Positions 35,012 through 46,060 of a stretch of 64,000 bases of DNA are shown piece after piece. Source of the DNA: Prinsepia uniflora (Eukaryota; Streptophyta; Magnoliopsida; Rosales; Rosaceae); the NCBI GenBank assembly GCA_032719365.1, contig CM064871.1, positions 70,660,383 to 70,724,382 of the forward strand. The letters are read 5' to 3'. The notes beneath the pieces are model-generated. The model searched no databases and was not told the DNA's origin. It was given only the letters and a program-made list of their open reading frames with translations. The first letter of the stretch is position 1. Each line of letters starts with the position of its first letter. The position numbers and the translations under genes are program-made.

Positions 35012-36891
35012 TGTAATGACCCGAATTCCTAGATTAGATTAGTGACTAATCACGATTAGTGAGGTTAATCGGTGATTAGTTGGGCGAAATCGAACGAACG
35101 ATGCAAAATGACTGTTTTGCCCCTAGGCATGGGCAAAACGTTGACTTTTCATTCGGGCGGTCAAATGGACTTTGATCGATGACCGTGACGTAGTTTAGGA
35201 CGTCACGAGTTCATAGACAGGTGGCATGTTCAATTCCGACGTTCGAGGAGGAAGTTATGACGTTCGGAAGTTAAGGGGCATTTTGGTAATTTTAGTTAAA
35301 TGGGGTCAAATGTTGACTTTTTGACCGAGAGTTCCAATGGCCGAGGGCCAAGGGCCATTACGTAGATCGGGACGATACGAATCCATAGACAGGCGGCACG
35401 CTGAAATCGGACTTCGAACGGGAGAGTTATAGGTCACGGAAGTTCGATTTCACTATGCACGTACTTCGAGACGGGGCTGAGTTGGCAAATTCTGATTGGC
35501 CAGATATTTTGAGTGGGTCCGATGGATGAGTGACAAGTGTCACCCATCCCATTGGACAAACCCCTAAAATGTGGATCTCACTTAATTAAATAATATTAAT
35601 TAATTAATTTTATAATCTAATCTATCCTACAATTAATCCTAGCCCTCCATCCCTTTTAATTTTTAAATCCTCACCATCCATTTAATCTTTTCTTCCCTCT
35701 TCAGATTTAATCAATCCTCTCTTCTCCTTCACGACACCAAAAACCATTTTTCTTCATTTTCCCTCAAAAACCTGAAACCCCCCATTATGCACCATTTCTT
35801 CCTTTTCTTCAAACACACACCCCACATCTCACCACCATGAACCTGTATGTCGTGTGTAACCGTGAGGGAGGAATGAGAGACCGTGACGGCTAGCCAGGGA
35901 GGAGGACGGCGGAGAAAGGCCACGACAAAGGTAACCCGAGACTTTTCCATGGTGTTTCAAGTTTCATTTTGTGTTCTAGACGTTAGAGACTGTGTTGGCT
36001 GATGGGGTGACGTCTATTGGGTCTGTAGGGAGGTCTAGGGATGGTTGTGGACAGCAGGAGGTGGCTGAGCCACCGTGGGGAGCGACGGGAAAACAGAGCC
36101 GTGGGGTTCTTTGTACATGAATGGGTTTTTACAAGGTTTTACCTAGCCTTGATAATTAGAAATGATAGGGTTTGATGTAGGAAGGTATTAGGATCAAAAG
36201 GGAATGAAATGGACCTAAAACGGACCCTGAACCGGTCCAAAAATAGTGACTGTGAATAGTACCCAGTTCACCTGAGCTTGAAGATGATGAATAGTGTTCT
36301 GAGCCTTCTAGGGGCGCGTGGGCCATAATTTTGGGAAGTGTTCAACACATGAAATCTTCTATTCGATGTAACGATCATTTTGGGACTGGTCTTGTGTCAA
36401 TCGGACATCGTTTCGATAAGTTTCTGGCTGTCCAAAGGTTTATGGTCCGTTTAAAAATAGTTAAAAGTTCGGAAAAATTACGGGGCTTTGGTAGGAGGTT
36501 AATAAGATAGTTAGTAACCTTCTATTACGATTTGGACAGGTTCGGGAGTTCCGGTGACGGTGATTGGCTCGGGAGAGCCGTATGGCACGCAAATCGAGGC
36601 GACGGCTCGAACGGTCTGTGAGTGGACCTTGTTTTCTAAATTGGTGCAGGCATAAATGTTTATTATATGTTTTAAATACTTGTTTGTGATTCCATGAGTG
36701 CATTTGGATGTGTGGTTACGTATAGGCACGTATTTCGAGGTTTCAGCCCTATACAGTGCCTATACGGATCTGTATTTCTTTACTGGTCTAAATGAATGGT
36801 TTTGGATTTCCAAAAGGATAAAATTGGGTATAAGACCCATTTGGTTTTGTCTCGGGCATATGATTCTATTTACGACCTTCGGGTCCTGTCA
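35012..36891 (+). repeat. 3' LTR of element D with internal deletion
   Basis: 1880 bp. It matches the 5' LTR up to the CTTCGGGTC at about 36877-36885, then jumps directly to the final CTGTCA. The missing part corresponds to about 30483-31771 of the 5' LTR (about 1.29 kb), and GGGTC is present at both breakpoints. The terminal CA and the target duplication are intact. Confidence 0.9.
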
Positions 36892-36921
36892 CTTGGAGTC
36901 CATTTGATTTGACGAGAAATC

Positions 36922-37245
36922 GGACCGAGGGTCCATTCGAGTTGTATGATCGGACCGAGGGTTCCGTTGATTTATGATCTGGGCTTGAGGCCTATTTGGT
37001 TGTAATATCGGGCTGGAGGCCCAGTTGACTGTAGTATCGGGCTTGAGGCCCATTTGATTGTAGTATCGGGCTTGAGGCCCATTTGACTGTAGTATCGGGC
37101 TTGAGGCCGTGTTGGTTGTGAAATCGAGCTTGAGGCTTCGTTGATTTATGGTTTCGGGCGTAGGACCCACTTAGTCGTGATATCGGGCTAGAGGCCCAGT
37201 TGATTGTGAAATCGGGCTTGAGTCCCAGTTCGGTTTATGAAATGA
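36922..37245 (+). repeat. 29-bp minisatellite in LTR E
   Basis: About ten degenerate units with a 29-30 bp period, each centred on a dyad such as GGGCTTGAGGCCC (37039-37051 and 37068-37080) followed by a TTTGATTGTAGTATC-like linker. Variants (GGACCGAGGGTCC, GGGCTGGAGGCCC, GGGCTTGAGTCCC) mostly keep the two arms complementary. Confidence 0.85.
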
Positions 37246-37789
37246 GAATTGGGGCAAGAGATCCTGTTGAATTGAGGATTTAGGCCGAGGCTTGTGAAAT
37301 GGATTTGAGTCGGATTCGAGGAATCCTGTTGAGATGAATCGGGTATGAGACCCAGTTGAAATGTGTTTTGAGAAAGAAAGAAAGAGATTTGAAAATGAAT
37401 ATGAACCCTCCATATGATTATATGGTCTCTTTCGGACGTCGACCTGGAGAGTCACGATCCATAGACCAGAATGGGTATCCCCATAGGGATCCCGTTCCAG
37501 GAGTGGGAGTTATGAGTTATGATGTGGTTCCAGACCAGATTTCGGAGAGATGTGTGGACTAAATCTGGAGATAGAGCTCGGACTAGATCCAGTGATTGAG
37601 CCTCCTAGATGGAGAATTTCTGGGGGAAGACTCGGAGTGAGACCCCGAGTGGTGTGCACACTAGTATAGAGATGATGATTCGTGACATATATCAGGGATG
37701 TGTTCCCTAGGGGATGTGTGTCCCGAGTTGGCATCTTCTCGGAAGTGCCGCGGATGGGTTATACGTATGTTGATGCGTATGAGGTTTTA

Positions 37790-37913
37790 TGAAAATGATT
37801 TGGGGGCGGAGACCCCGTGTTCCATGTTTTAGAAAGTGATTTGGGGCGGAGACCCCGTATTCGATGTTTTGAAAATGGTTTGGGGCGGAGACCCCGTATT
37901 CTATGTTTTGGTA
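37790..37913 (+). repeat. 40-bp minisatellite in LTR E
   Basis: Three tandem units, each with TTTGGGGCGGAGACCCCGT followed by ATGTTTT and a GAAAATG-like spacer. The first unit has one extra G. No coding role is apparent. Confidence 0.85.
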
Positions 37914-38475
37914 TTTCACTGAGAATGGTTTTGGACTAAGACCCACGTGACGTGATTTGGGCTAAGTTCCCATGTATTGATTTATGGTTTTAAGTTGTGA
38001 TTTCAGGTCAGGGACCCATAAATGGATTTATGGTTTATGACGGTTTATGGGGATCAGCATGAACCCTTAAAAGGTTTTTATGGGTAATGACGGTTTATGG
38101 GGACCGGGCATGAACCCTTGAAAGGTTTTGAGAATATGTTTGACAAATAGTTATGAACTTTTTGATAAACGGTTTTTGAATGCATGCATATACTTTTAGT
38201 GAAGGGCTTACATGTCTTTATGTGAAAATGTTTTATTAAAATATTATTTTTGTCCACTCACAATTTTTGATGTTTTAATGCCCTTCAGGTTGATCGCGGA
38301 TGCAGGTTGTAGCAGAGACGAGACATCACACTCCTCCTCCTACGATCCTGGCGTACTCTGGAAGCCCAGTGAGGGCTAGTTTCAGAATTTTCCCTGGTCT
38401 GACACTTCATGTCAGACGGGATCAGGCTCGTCCCACGTTAATCCCAGGGGATTTGGGACAGGTCCTGACACTATA

Positions 38476-38938
38476 ACACAGTCTCTGACTTGTCCAAAAA
38501 TATCCAAGGATCACTAATGGTCTCTATAAACTCAAATCTAAAACCTAGGAACAGTGTCGGCCCAGCAACGCATCCTAAACACACTTCTTGAGGCTATAAA
38601 TCTCATTTTGACCCATCAAATGATCTCCGATCGACCCGAAACCACCACCATTGGATCCATATCGTCGAAACCATTAAAATGACACTGGTCCCACATCGAA
38701 AAATATGCCCACGCGCGGATCAAATTCAAGGTCAACGTTGACCCAAAAGTCAACGCTAACGTCAGGTCAACGGTCAAACTTAACGCTAACGTCAGTCGCA
38801 GATATCATCTGACAGTGTCAGGTCTAACACCTGTCAGACTAACAGTTGCCAGATGTCAGCTTCTGGTTGGTCCACGTCAATGACACGTGGCAGCCACTAA
38901 TTGGGCCACATCACTGACATGTCAGTGCTGACTATGCA
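38476..38938 (-). repeat. LTR F, second block
   Basis: Resumes LTR F after the CTATA duplication. It holds GTCAACGTTGACC-like repeats and many TGTCAG/CTGACA motifs (about 38750-38935). No gene is seen. Confidence 0.7.
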
Positions 38939-40076
38939 CAAGAAAGTAAATATCGCCGGAATCGTCGATATATCGGCCGATATATCGCGATTTTCGGCTG
39001 GCGGTAACTAAGAAGGGGGGAAGAAATTGGCCGAAATTTCGACATGATTTCTTGTTTTGAACCCACAGATCCTTTTCTGGGATCAAAAAGATGAAGATGC
39101 ACTATTAAATCGTGAAAATCGGACGTAAAACACGGAAGATTGAGTCAGGTCATGCCGCCGGGTCAAAAAATCCGAATAGTAGACCCCCTCAAGGTAGAAG
39201 ATGAGTGTTTTAAGTTAGTAAGTACACTTTATATATTACTTGATTGCCTAATATTTCAATCAGGCGAGTTAGTAGAGTTGGTTGTGGGCTATTTTTATTT
39301 AAAAACAGTTGCCCACCACCCAAGTTCGACCCCCCCCCCCCCCAAGGCGCGGATGCCTTTCTTTTTTCTTTTTCTTTCTTTTGCGCATGATGCCTTTCTT
39401 TTTTCTTTTCCTTTCTTTTGCGCATGATGCCTTTTTTTTTTCTTTTTTCTTTTCATTTATTTCTTATTTTGAACTATATTTTTCATTTATTCCTTATTTT
39501 GAATTATATTTGTCATTTTTTCCTTATTTTGAACTATATTTGTCATTTTTTCCAATTTTAAATATATCAATCATTTTCAATTTTAAAAATATCAATCATT
39601 TCCAATTTTAAATATATCAATCTTTTCCAATTTTTGAACAAAAATTGACTCTATTTGTTTTTTTTTCCACTTTTAAATATATTTACTCATTTTATAATTT
39701 TTCTTCCATTCAAATTTTTTTTAGGCTTATTGTTATGTTTTTAATTATATTAACATTCAATTATAGTAATTCACTTCAATTTATGTTTATGTTTAGATTT
39801 TTATATTACTAGTAATCGGCAGAACCCTATTGTGTCATATTATTCATCATATATTTATTATATCAAAGTCATTTTATAGTTTTTATTAGTCCTATATAAC
39901 CATAATTGAGTATTTAAGTTTTTCCCAAAATTTCATTCCAAATTTCCAAATTTTAGACCGAATTTCCGTCATTTTTGTTGACCGTATATGATATCGATAT
40001 CGATACAGATATTTGGGGCGAGATATCCGTAAATTTGACTAGTAATATATCCGTCGATATCGATATTTTCATCCTT
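38939..40076. mobile_element. Possible non-autonomous MULE-like DNA element
   Basis: A 1.14-kb AT-rich insert in LTR F. Its ends form an imperfect inverted repeat of about 35 bp (AAATATCG ... TCG-CG ... ATATAT at the left, the complement at about 40040-40076). The flanks GACTATGCA (38930-38938) and CACTGTGCA (40077-40085) agree at 7 of 9 positions, the length expected of a Mutator-type target duplication. No transposase. The interior has a 14-C run (39330-39343), two 37-bp CTTT-rich units (39352-39425), 36-bp units (about 39450-39560) and 27-bp units (about 39557-39635). Confidence 0.5.
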
Positions 40077-40085
40077 CACTGTGCA

Positions 40086-40855
40086 TTGACATGTGACACG
40101 AGTCATCGTCCTATTGGGCCATGTCATCTAACATTCTGATAGGTGATGATGTCAACCGATGACGTCATCACCCCTAACCTCTCGACGGGTCTGCAAACTG
40201 GGTCGCCCAGACCCGCGACCCAACCTGGTTCCAAAATCCAAAACTCTCGACCATTTTCGATGTGGTTTTTCCTTACACGATCGTCTCAACCTAACTAAGT
40301 GATCTACAAGATCAAAATTGGAAAAAACGAACTAAAAGCTACCTGAACTTCGATGAACAGTGCGTCGTGAATTTCAACCGTTGATAACTCTCAGCTTCGG
40401 CCACCAAAACTCTTCCAACCAAGCCTACTGCAATCGTCTCTGTTCCTAGAACCTATTAGGGGCCGTTAGATCGATCGACACACGTCCTAAAACAAATTTC
40501 TATTTTTTAACCAAAAGTGGGTTTTTCGGGTTTTATCTTCCTGCCGTGCACCACCGTCGTCCTTCCAAGTCTCTCTAGTCACACACTCTCGCTTAGGTAC
40601 GCAAAGATCAGAGGAATGATCAAGAGGTAGGGTGGTGAGATTATGGGGTGTTTGTGTGTTTTGGTGCTCACGGGTTAGAGAGAAAATGACGAAGATGAAA
40701 AAAATAAAGAGGTAAAAGTCCAATCTCCGATTCCGGCGTGTCGCCTGTCTACGGTCTCGTGACGTCCCAATCTACGTCACGGTCACAGGTCAAAGTCCAA
40801 AATACAATCCGAGTCAAAAGTCATTAATTCTCTCCCCCCCCCCCCCCCCCCCAAC
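40086..40855 (-). repeat. LTR F, third block
   Basis: LTR sequence between the MULE-like and hAT elements. It includes the typical gypsy-LTR stretch CTCGTGACGTCCCAATCTACGTCACGG-like (about 40754-40785) and ends in a run of 19 C (40834-40852), next to the hAT target site. Confidence 0.7.
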
Positions 40856-41401
40856 TAGGGGTGGTTGCGGTTTGGTAACCGCGAGTTTTTGCCCAAACCA
40901 CAAACCGACCGACTATTTGCGGTATGGTGATTTTTGAAACCGCAAACCGACCGTGTTTTGCGGTCGGTTACCGTGAATTATCGGCTTAAAATCGCAAGTT
41001 CTTTTTGTGTCATAAAAATCCAACTTCTCAAGCATCAAAACCTAAAGAAAATTAAAGTTCAATTCCAAGCATTCCAATTAAAGTTAAAACTTCTCAAGCA
41101 TTCAAATTCCAAATTCTTTAAAGTTACAAACAAAAAGGAAAATACAATGCAAAATGAATTAAAGATACAACCCAAAAGAAAATCCAGTTTAAAGTTAATT
41201 AAAGTTCCAAACTAAAAGGAAAATGCAATGCACCGATATTACAAACTAAAGTTACAAACTCAAGTGTTGGTGGTGGTGAGTGGATTTGAAGAACCCCGTT
41301 GTGTTGTTTGAGCACCAATGCTATCTACAAATAAAACAACATAAGTTTAGTACATTTTATTATAAGAAGAAGCATAAATAACATGAGCAAAAATAAACTA
41401 A

Positions 41402-43523
41402 TTACTTACAAGTTGTCATATATTCCATTTCCTTGTAGAATTCAACCTCATCATCCGTTGGTTCCTTGTAAAAGGAAAATTCGTCCGCTCTAAGCCAATC
41501 ACTAGTACACACTAATGCCTCTACCATTTTAGGATGCAAAGAACTTCTAAAAGGATCCACAATCCTCTTACCTAGGCTAAAAGCATTTTCACTAGCAACC
41601 GTAGAACTTGGAATTGCAAAGATATCCTTGGCAACTTGTGAAAGAATAGAGGATATCTTGTTTGGTTCCCTTTCCACCAATTCAAGAGATTGAATTGTTT
41701 GATCAAGGGGCTCTCAAAAGGATTCGTCAAGTATTTATCCACTTCATTGGATATCTCAACGGATTGCTCATCCTTCCTCTTTTGCACAAGTTGTTGCATT
41801 AGTTGAAATGTGACATCAACATCATCACCAATTTGTGCAACCTCATCATCAATCTCATCCTCATCAATTTGGCTCACACCCCCTCCAATCCCTCTATACT
41901 CATTATACAATTCATTCAAACACTTTACAACCTCCTTCACAATCTCATCTTGCCTTCTAGAATCTGCTCCAAGATTGCCAAGGCTTATTTGGAGCATTTG
42001 AAGCTTCATCCTTGGGTCTAGCACATTGCCCAAAAATATAAGCTTATTCACAACATCAAAACTGCCCCAATATTTGTCAAATTTCAACTTCATTAAAGAT
42101 GCTACCCGTTGCATAGTAGGATTCCTAAGATCCTTTATTTTAGCTTCTATTTGAACTTGTAAAGCAACCAATTCTAAGAAAATTATTGGGGATGTACAAG
42201 TTTTGGTTGCACTAAGTTTCAATGTAGCATCATAATTTTTTTTGAGAAAATGCACAAAAGCTAATGCCTTCTCCCAATCATCATCTTTTGGAGGTCCCAC
42301 TCTCTTAACCATCACTTTCTTAACTTTTTCTTCCTCTAGAAAGTAAGCTTGAAACACCTCACAAGAATATGCCATCTTCTCAAAGACTTGCCTATATTTT
42401 AATGCACCTTGAAGCATTTTATAGGTTGCATTTCACCTTGTAGGCACATCCATTGGCACATTTGCCATCTTGTCCATCCTACATGCAATGGCAAACTCTC
42501 TAAACTTATCCAACCTCGCCGGAGAAGAGTGAATAAACTTCACACAATTTCTTATACCCTCAATTGAGCCACTAAGCTCCTTCAACCCATCCTTAACAAT
42601 TAAATTAAGAATGTGACAAGCACACCTCAAGTGCAAGTACTTCCCATCCAACATTAAGGTGTTCATTGACTTTAGGCCTTGTACCATGTACTCAACCGCC
42701 CCATCATTGGCGGAAGCATTATCAACGGTAATTGTGAACACTTTATGTATGCCCCAATCCGTCAAACATGCATCTAGGGGTTTTCCTATGTCAATGCCCT
42801 TATGACTAGTGATCTTTGTGAAGCTAATTATTCTTTTGTGCAAGTTCTAATCACTATCCATGAAGTGGATCGTCACAACCATGTAATTTATGTTTTGGAT
42901 CGATGTCCAAGTATCGGTTGTGATACTAACTCTTTGTTCACCCGCTTATTATCTTTGCCTTTTCAACCATGAATAACTCCCACACCCCCTCGACAACCTT
43001 CTTCCTACTTGGTACCTTGAAACGAGGTTTCACCTCGTTCATCATTTCCTTAAAACCCGAGCCCTCAACGACTCTAAAAGGTTGCTCATCCTTAATGATG
43101 AACTTCATAACCTTTAACTCACATTTTTTTTATTGAATGTGTGAGGAATCAATCCACTACCCATTGTATCTGTTGTCAAAGAAGGTTGATTTGCATCACC
43201 TTGTTGTTGATAGAGAGGAGAGAGCTTGCATCTCCTCTCTATGTGATTTTTTAAACCCGTTGTCCCATTTTTTCTAGGGTCCGCCGGCATCTCCAATTTG
43301 CAATAATTGCAAACCCCTATAACCTTCTCTACCCCACTACCATCCTTCTTTATTTTTTTGTGCAATGTAACCACACAATCGATTTTGGGGCTTTCCTCTT
43401 ATCTCATACCACAAGCCCCTCGCGTATGGTATTTTGTATTTGAGTTGGAGATTGTGTTTCGGTTGTATCGGTTTGTGTTTGGGGATTAGAGGCATTAGGT
43501 GTGTTAGAGTGGCTAGACTCCAT
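41402..43523 (-). pseudogene. hAT transposase (RICESLEEPER-like), broken
   Basis: The likely start is the methionine at 43523 (MESSHSNTPNAS). A BED-type zinc finger (CNYCKLEMPADPRKNGTTGLKNH, about 43230-43315) would bind the element ends. The catalytic RNase H-like region follows (ITVDNASANDGAV at about 42700-42740, CACHILNLIVKDGL at about 42580-42625), then a DUF4413-like region (about 41930-42417) and the C-terminal dimerisation domain hATC (SSTVASENAFSLGKRIVDPFRSSL, about 41530-41610). It is inactive: a TGA interrupts the frame after DVPTR (about 42433), stops occur upstream of the BED finger and around 42850-43000, and the frame shifts near 41680. Confidence 0.88.
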
Positions 43524-44320
43524 CTATAACACAACACAACACAAAAACAACAACATAAAAGAATATAATAACAAATAAAACTCAACCAAATTAAAACACA
43601 ACAACAAATTAAACTTCAGGAAAAAAAAACAGAATTTAATTAACATGCAGATTCAAAAACAGAATTTAATTAACATTAACAGATTCAAAACCAAGCTCAA
43701 AACATTAACAGATTCCAGAATTAACATTAACAGATTCAAAACAACATTAACATATTCAAGAAAAATAATGTAAATAGTGGTATTTGTTGGAGCAGCAACT
43801 GACTGGTAGTAGGCGACCTCTTTTACAAAAAAATGTAGAGAACTCATCAAGAAAACCCAATCTGTAGAGTGAAAAATTGGTTGAAGTGTAATTAAGAAAA
43901 CCCATCAGATTGAATGGGTTGATAATACTCTTCTTCTAGACTAATTAGCCGTCCCATAAATGAAAGGGGTTCAAGTTGATTATATCATTATCATCAATCT
44001 ATTCCACACACTAACATTAAGATGATGCCAAAACCAAATACAAAAATACAGAACTTACCTCTGCAAAACCAAATGCTGGAAGCTATCAAAACAGAAATCT
44101 CCAAACCATTAATTCACTTCAGCAACAATCCCTGCAAAAAATAAATTTGACATTAGAAATTCCCAATTAAAACCTAAATTTCGAAACCCTAACTTTGAAA
44201 CAATCAATTTCAGAAATTAGGAACACAATAATTTACCTCCAAATCAACTAAGACAGACTTGAGAGAGGCTGAGAGCAGCTGTTGAACTTGACAGTGGTGG
44301 TCGGCGGGTTTGAGTTAAGC
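43524..44320 (-). other. hAT 5' non-coding region
   Basis: AT-rich, with repeated AACATTAACAGATTCAAAA-like units (about 43640-43755). No gene is seen. It probably holds the transposase promoter and untranslated leader, possibly with introns. Confidence 0.5.
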
Positions 44321-44322
44321 TT

Positions 44323-44356
<34 letters not shown>

Positions 44357-44357
44357 G
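44321..44357. repeat. GA microsatellite in the hAT element
   Basis: Nearly uninterrupted (GA)n, with related GAGAGA tracts through 44550. Such tracts are common in plant promoters and leaders and can recruit GAGA-binding BPC proteins. That role is inference here. Confidence 0.85.
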
Positions 44358-44756
44358 CGCGAGTTGAGTGAGCGTGGTGGAGGTTGAGTTGAGAGAGAAG
44401 AGACAGAACTTAGATTGATAGAGAGAGAGGAGGATATGAGTTCGATTTGGGTCTGTGAGAGAGAAGCCGATTTTGAGAGTTGAGAGAGAGAGAGAGACGA
44501 ATGAGAATCAGAGAGTTGAGATGAGAGAGTGAGATCGCATAAGGAGAGAAGTGAGGCTTAGGTCTGATTGCATCAACAGCTACGATTAATGGGTGTGAAT
44601 AGAAAATAAATATTGTATGAAATATGTTGTATGAAATATATTTTACATAGAATATAAGTATATTATATTCAAAATAATATATTATAGACAATATTATTTA
44701 AAATATATTCGCGGTTTGCAGTAACCGAAAGTTTTAAAAATTAAATACCGCAACCG

Positions 44757-44833
44757 CAACCGCAAATGCGGTTCGGTTTTAAATACCGCAAATGCGGTTC
44801 GGTTTTAAATACCGCAAATGCGGTTCGGTTTAC
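44757..44833. repeat. hAT subterminal tandem repeats
   Basis: Three 26-bp units containing CCGCAAATGCGGTTCGGTTT lie 70-150 bp inside the right terminus. Each unit carries a CCGCAAATGCGG palindrome. Subterminal repeats are typical transposase-binding sites in hAT elements such as Ac. Confidence 0.8.
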
Positions 44834-44912
44834 CGCGATTGCGGTTTCTTGCGGTAAAGTATCGGTCGGTTTTTGCGGTTTTTCGGTATAAAATGCCACC
44901 CCTGCCCCCAAC

Positions 44913-44981
44913 TATGGGAAAAATGGTCATTTTACATTAAAATTTCAACTTTACCAAAACATGAAATTCCGGGGTGTTACA
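44913..44981 (-). repeat. LTR F, last block (LTR start)
   Basis: The final 69 bases of LTR F, ending GGGGTGTTACA on the + strand, i.e. TGTAACACCCC at the LTR 5' end. Confidence 0.75.
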
Positions 44982-45077
44982 GGCCTAAAGTTGTTTTCTG
45001 GACAGTATATATTCTTAACAGAAGTTCAACCTTCTCTGTTAAGAATATGAGTCCACAAGAGGCATGGAGTGGTAAGA
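44982..45077 (+). pseudogene. pol: Ty1/copia integrase fragment (relic piece 4)
   Basis: Encodes RPKVVFWTVYILNRSSTFSVKN and MSPQEAWSG, the end of the copia integrase core where the WT-YLLNR and P-EAW signatures lie. The frame is open. Solo LTR G interrupts directly after WSGKM, and the frame resumes at 46061. Confidence 0.85.
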
Positions 45078-46055
45078 TGACACGACCCATCCCAATCCCT
45101 CCGGGATTAACACGGGAGCCATGTTCACATCTAACCCACGTGTGACACGAAGGCTAGACACCCGTCTAACTTATGCGTAACATGAAGACCAAACAAGTGA
45201 TACCCATGCCAACAGCCCAAATGGCTTCCAGGGCGCGCCAAGATCAGTGGAGGAGTGTGATGTCTCGGTTACTGCTACAGCCCGCATCTGCGACCAACTT
45301 GAAGGGCATCTTAAAACCATAAAAGTTGTGAGTGGACAAAAATAAATAATTTGATAAAACTCATTTCATAAAAGACATTTATGCTCTTCACTTAAAAACT
45401 ATCCATGCATACGAAATCTAGTTAATTCAAATATCATAAAAACCGTTCGGAAAACCAAACCTTTTTCCTTCCTCAATCATTGGGGCCTTAGCCCAAAACC
45501 GTAAAACACCAAAATTCATAAATCCAAAACCAAGTGGGCCTCTGCCCAAATCCATAAACACAGAAATACCATATCAAAAATCCAATAAATCACATATATA
45601 AAACATATAAAACGATTATGCATGCATCATATTTAGAAAACAAAATTTCACTCACCGACCGTCCTAGCTGTCACCTCGATACATTTGTCATAAGCCTCCC
45701 CGAGGCTAATCCACCATCTTCGGGACTTCCAGTCCTGTCCAAATCATGCCACGTGTCGTCCTTTTTCGGTTTGCATGAATAGTGCCGTAAAACTTTTTAG
45801 ACCCGTAACTTTCCCGTCGAACGTCTGATTTCGACGTACCACCTGCCTACGGACTCGTAACGTCCCGATCTACGTCACGGTCATCGGTCAAATTCCATTT
45901 GACCACTCGGGTCAAAATTCAATGTTTTGCCCATTCACAAGGGAAAATGGTCATTTTACCCCTTCCGTCCGCAATCTCTCGACTAATTCCCGATTAGTCA
46001 CGCTAATCCTCTCTTAACCACTAATCTATCCCGAAATTCGGGATGGGTCGTTACA
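45078..46055 (-). mobile_element. Solo LTR G, internally deleted
   Basis: 978 bp with target duplication TAAGA (45073-45077 and 46056-46060). It begins TGACACGACCCATCCC and ends GGGTCGTTACA. It is only about a third of the length of its relatives. Sequence jumps from the LTR 3' half to the 5' quarter near 45750. GTGAGTGGAC (about 45329) and CACTCACCGACC (about 45648) are both kept. Confidence 0.9.
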
Positions 46056-46060
46056 TAAGA

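Larger units (their letters stand above)
28576..36891 (+). mobile_element. Element D: non-coding LTR retrotransposon with truncated 3' LTR
   Basis: An 8,316-bp element with target duplication CTTGG (28571-28575 and 36892-36896). The 5' LTR is 3207 bp. The 3' LTR is only 1880 bp because of an internal deletion. The primer site and purine tract are present, but the 3.2-kb interior has no retroelement frame. The LTRs differ more than those of A or K, so D is an older insertion than they are. C and J are solo LTRs of the same family. D resembles A in its interior, so both belong to a non-coding lineage that depends on foreign Gag and Pol. Confidence 0.92.
26862..38470 (+). mobile_element. Solo LTR E, interrupted by element D
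   Basis: A + strand LTR in two parts, 26862-28575 and 36897-38470 (about 3.29 kb joined). It begins TGTGACAACTCGTCCC and ends GGGACAGGTCCTGACA. An exact CTATA duplication (26857-26861 and 38471-38475) proves it is one insertion into F, later split by D (TSD CTTGG). The second part carries two minisatellites and ends with the usual hairpin (38397-38418). Confidence 0.9.
40856..44904 (-). mobile_element. hAT-family DNA transposon
   Basis: A 4,049-bp element flanked by an exact 8-bp target duplication CCCCCAAC (40848-40855 and 44905-44912), the hallmark of hAT insertion. The ends (TAGGGGTGG and CCACCCCTG) are short inverted repeats. Both subterminal regions are rich in AAACCGACCG and GCGGTTT-type motifs. 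It carries a decayed transposase on the - strand. It inserted into LTR F beside a run of C. Confidence 0.93.
25760..44981 (-). mobile_element. LTR F, split by E, a MULE-like element and a hAT element
   Basis: A - strand LTR in four blocks: 25760-26861, 38476-38938, 40086-40855 and 44913-44981, about 2.4 kb in total. The left end reads TAACACGACCCATCCCG on the + strand (usual TG changed to TA). The right end is GGGGTGTTACA. E removes into a clean CTATA junction, and the MULE-like and hAT elements also close onto LTR sequence. The outer flanks (TATAC and GGCCT) do not match, so there is no target duplication. F probably results from recombination between two elements or suffered a deletion at one edge. 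Confidence 0.75.

Noticed and set aside
36922..37245. Possible CRISPR-like array (29-bp period)
   Set aside because: Units are degenerate, without unique spacers, and lie in a plant LTR. This is a minisatellite.
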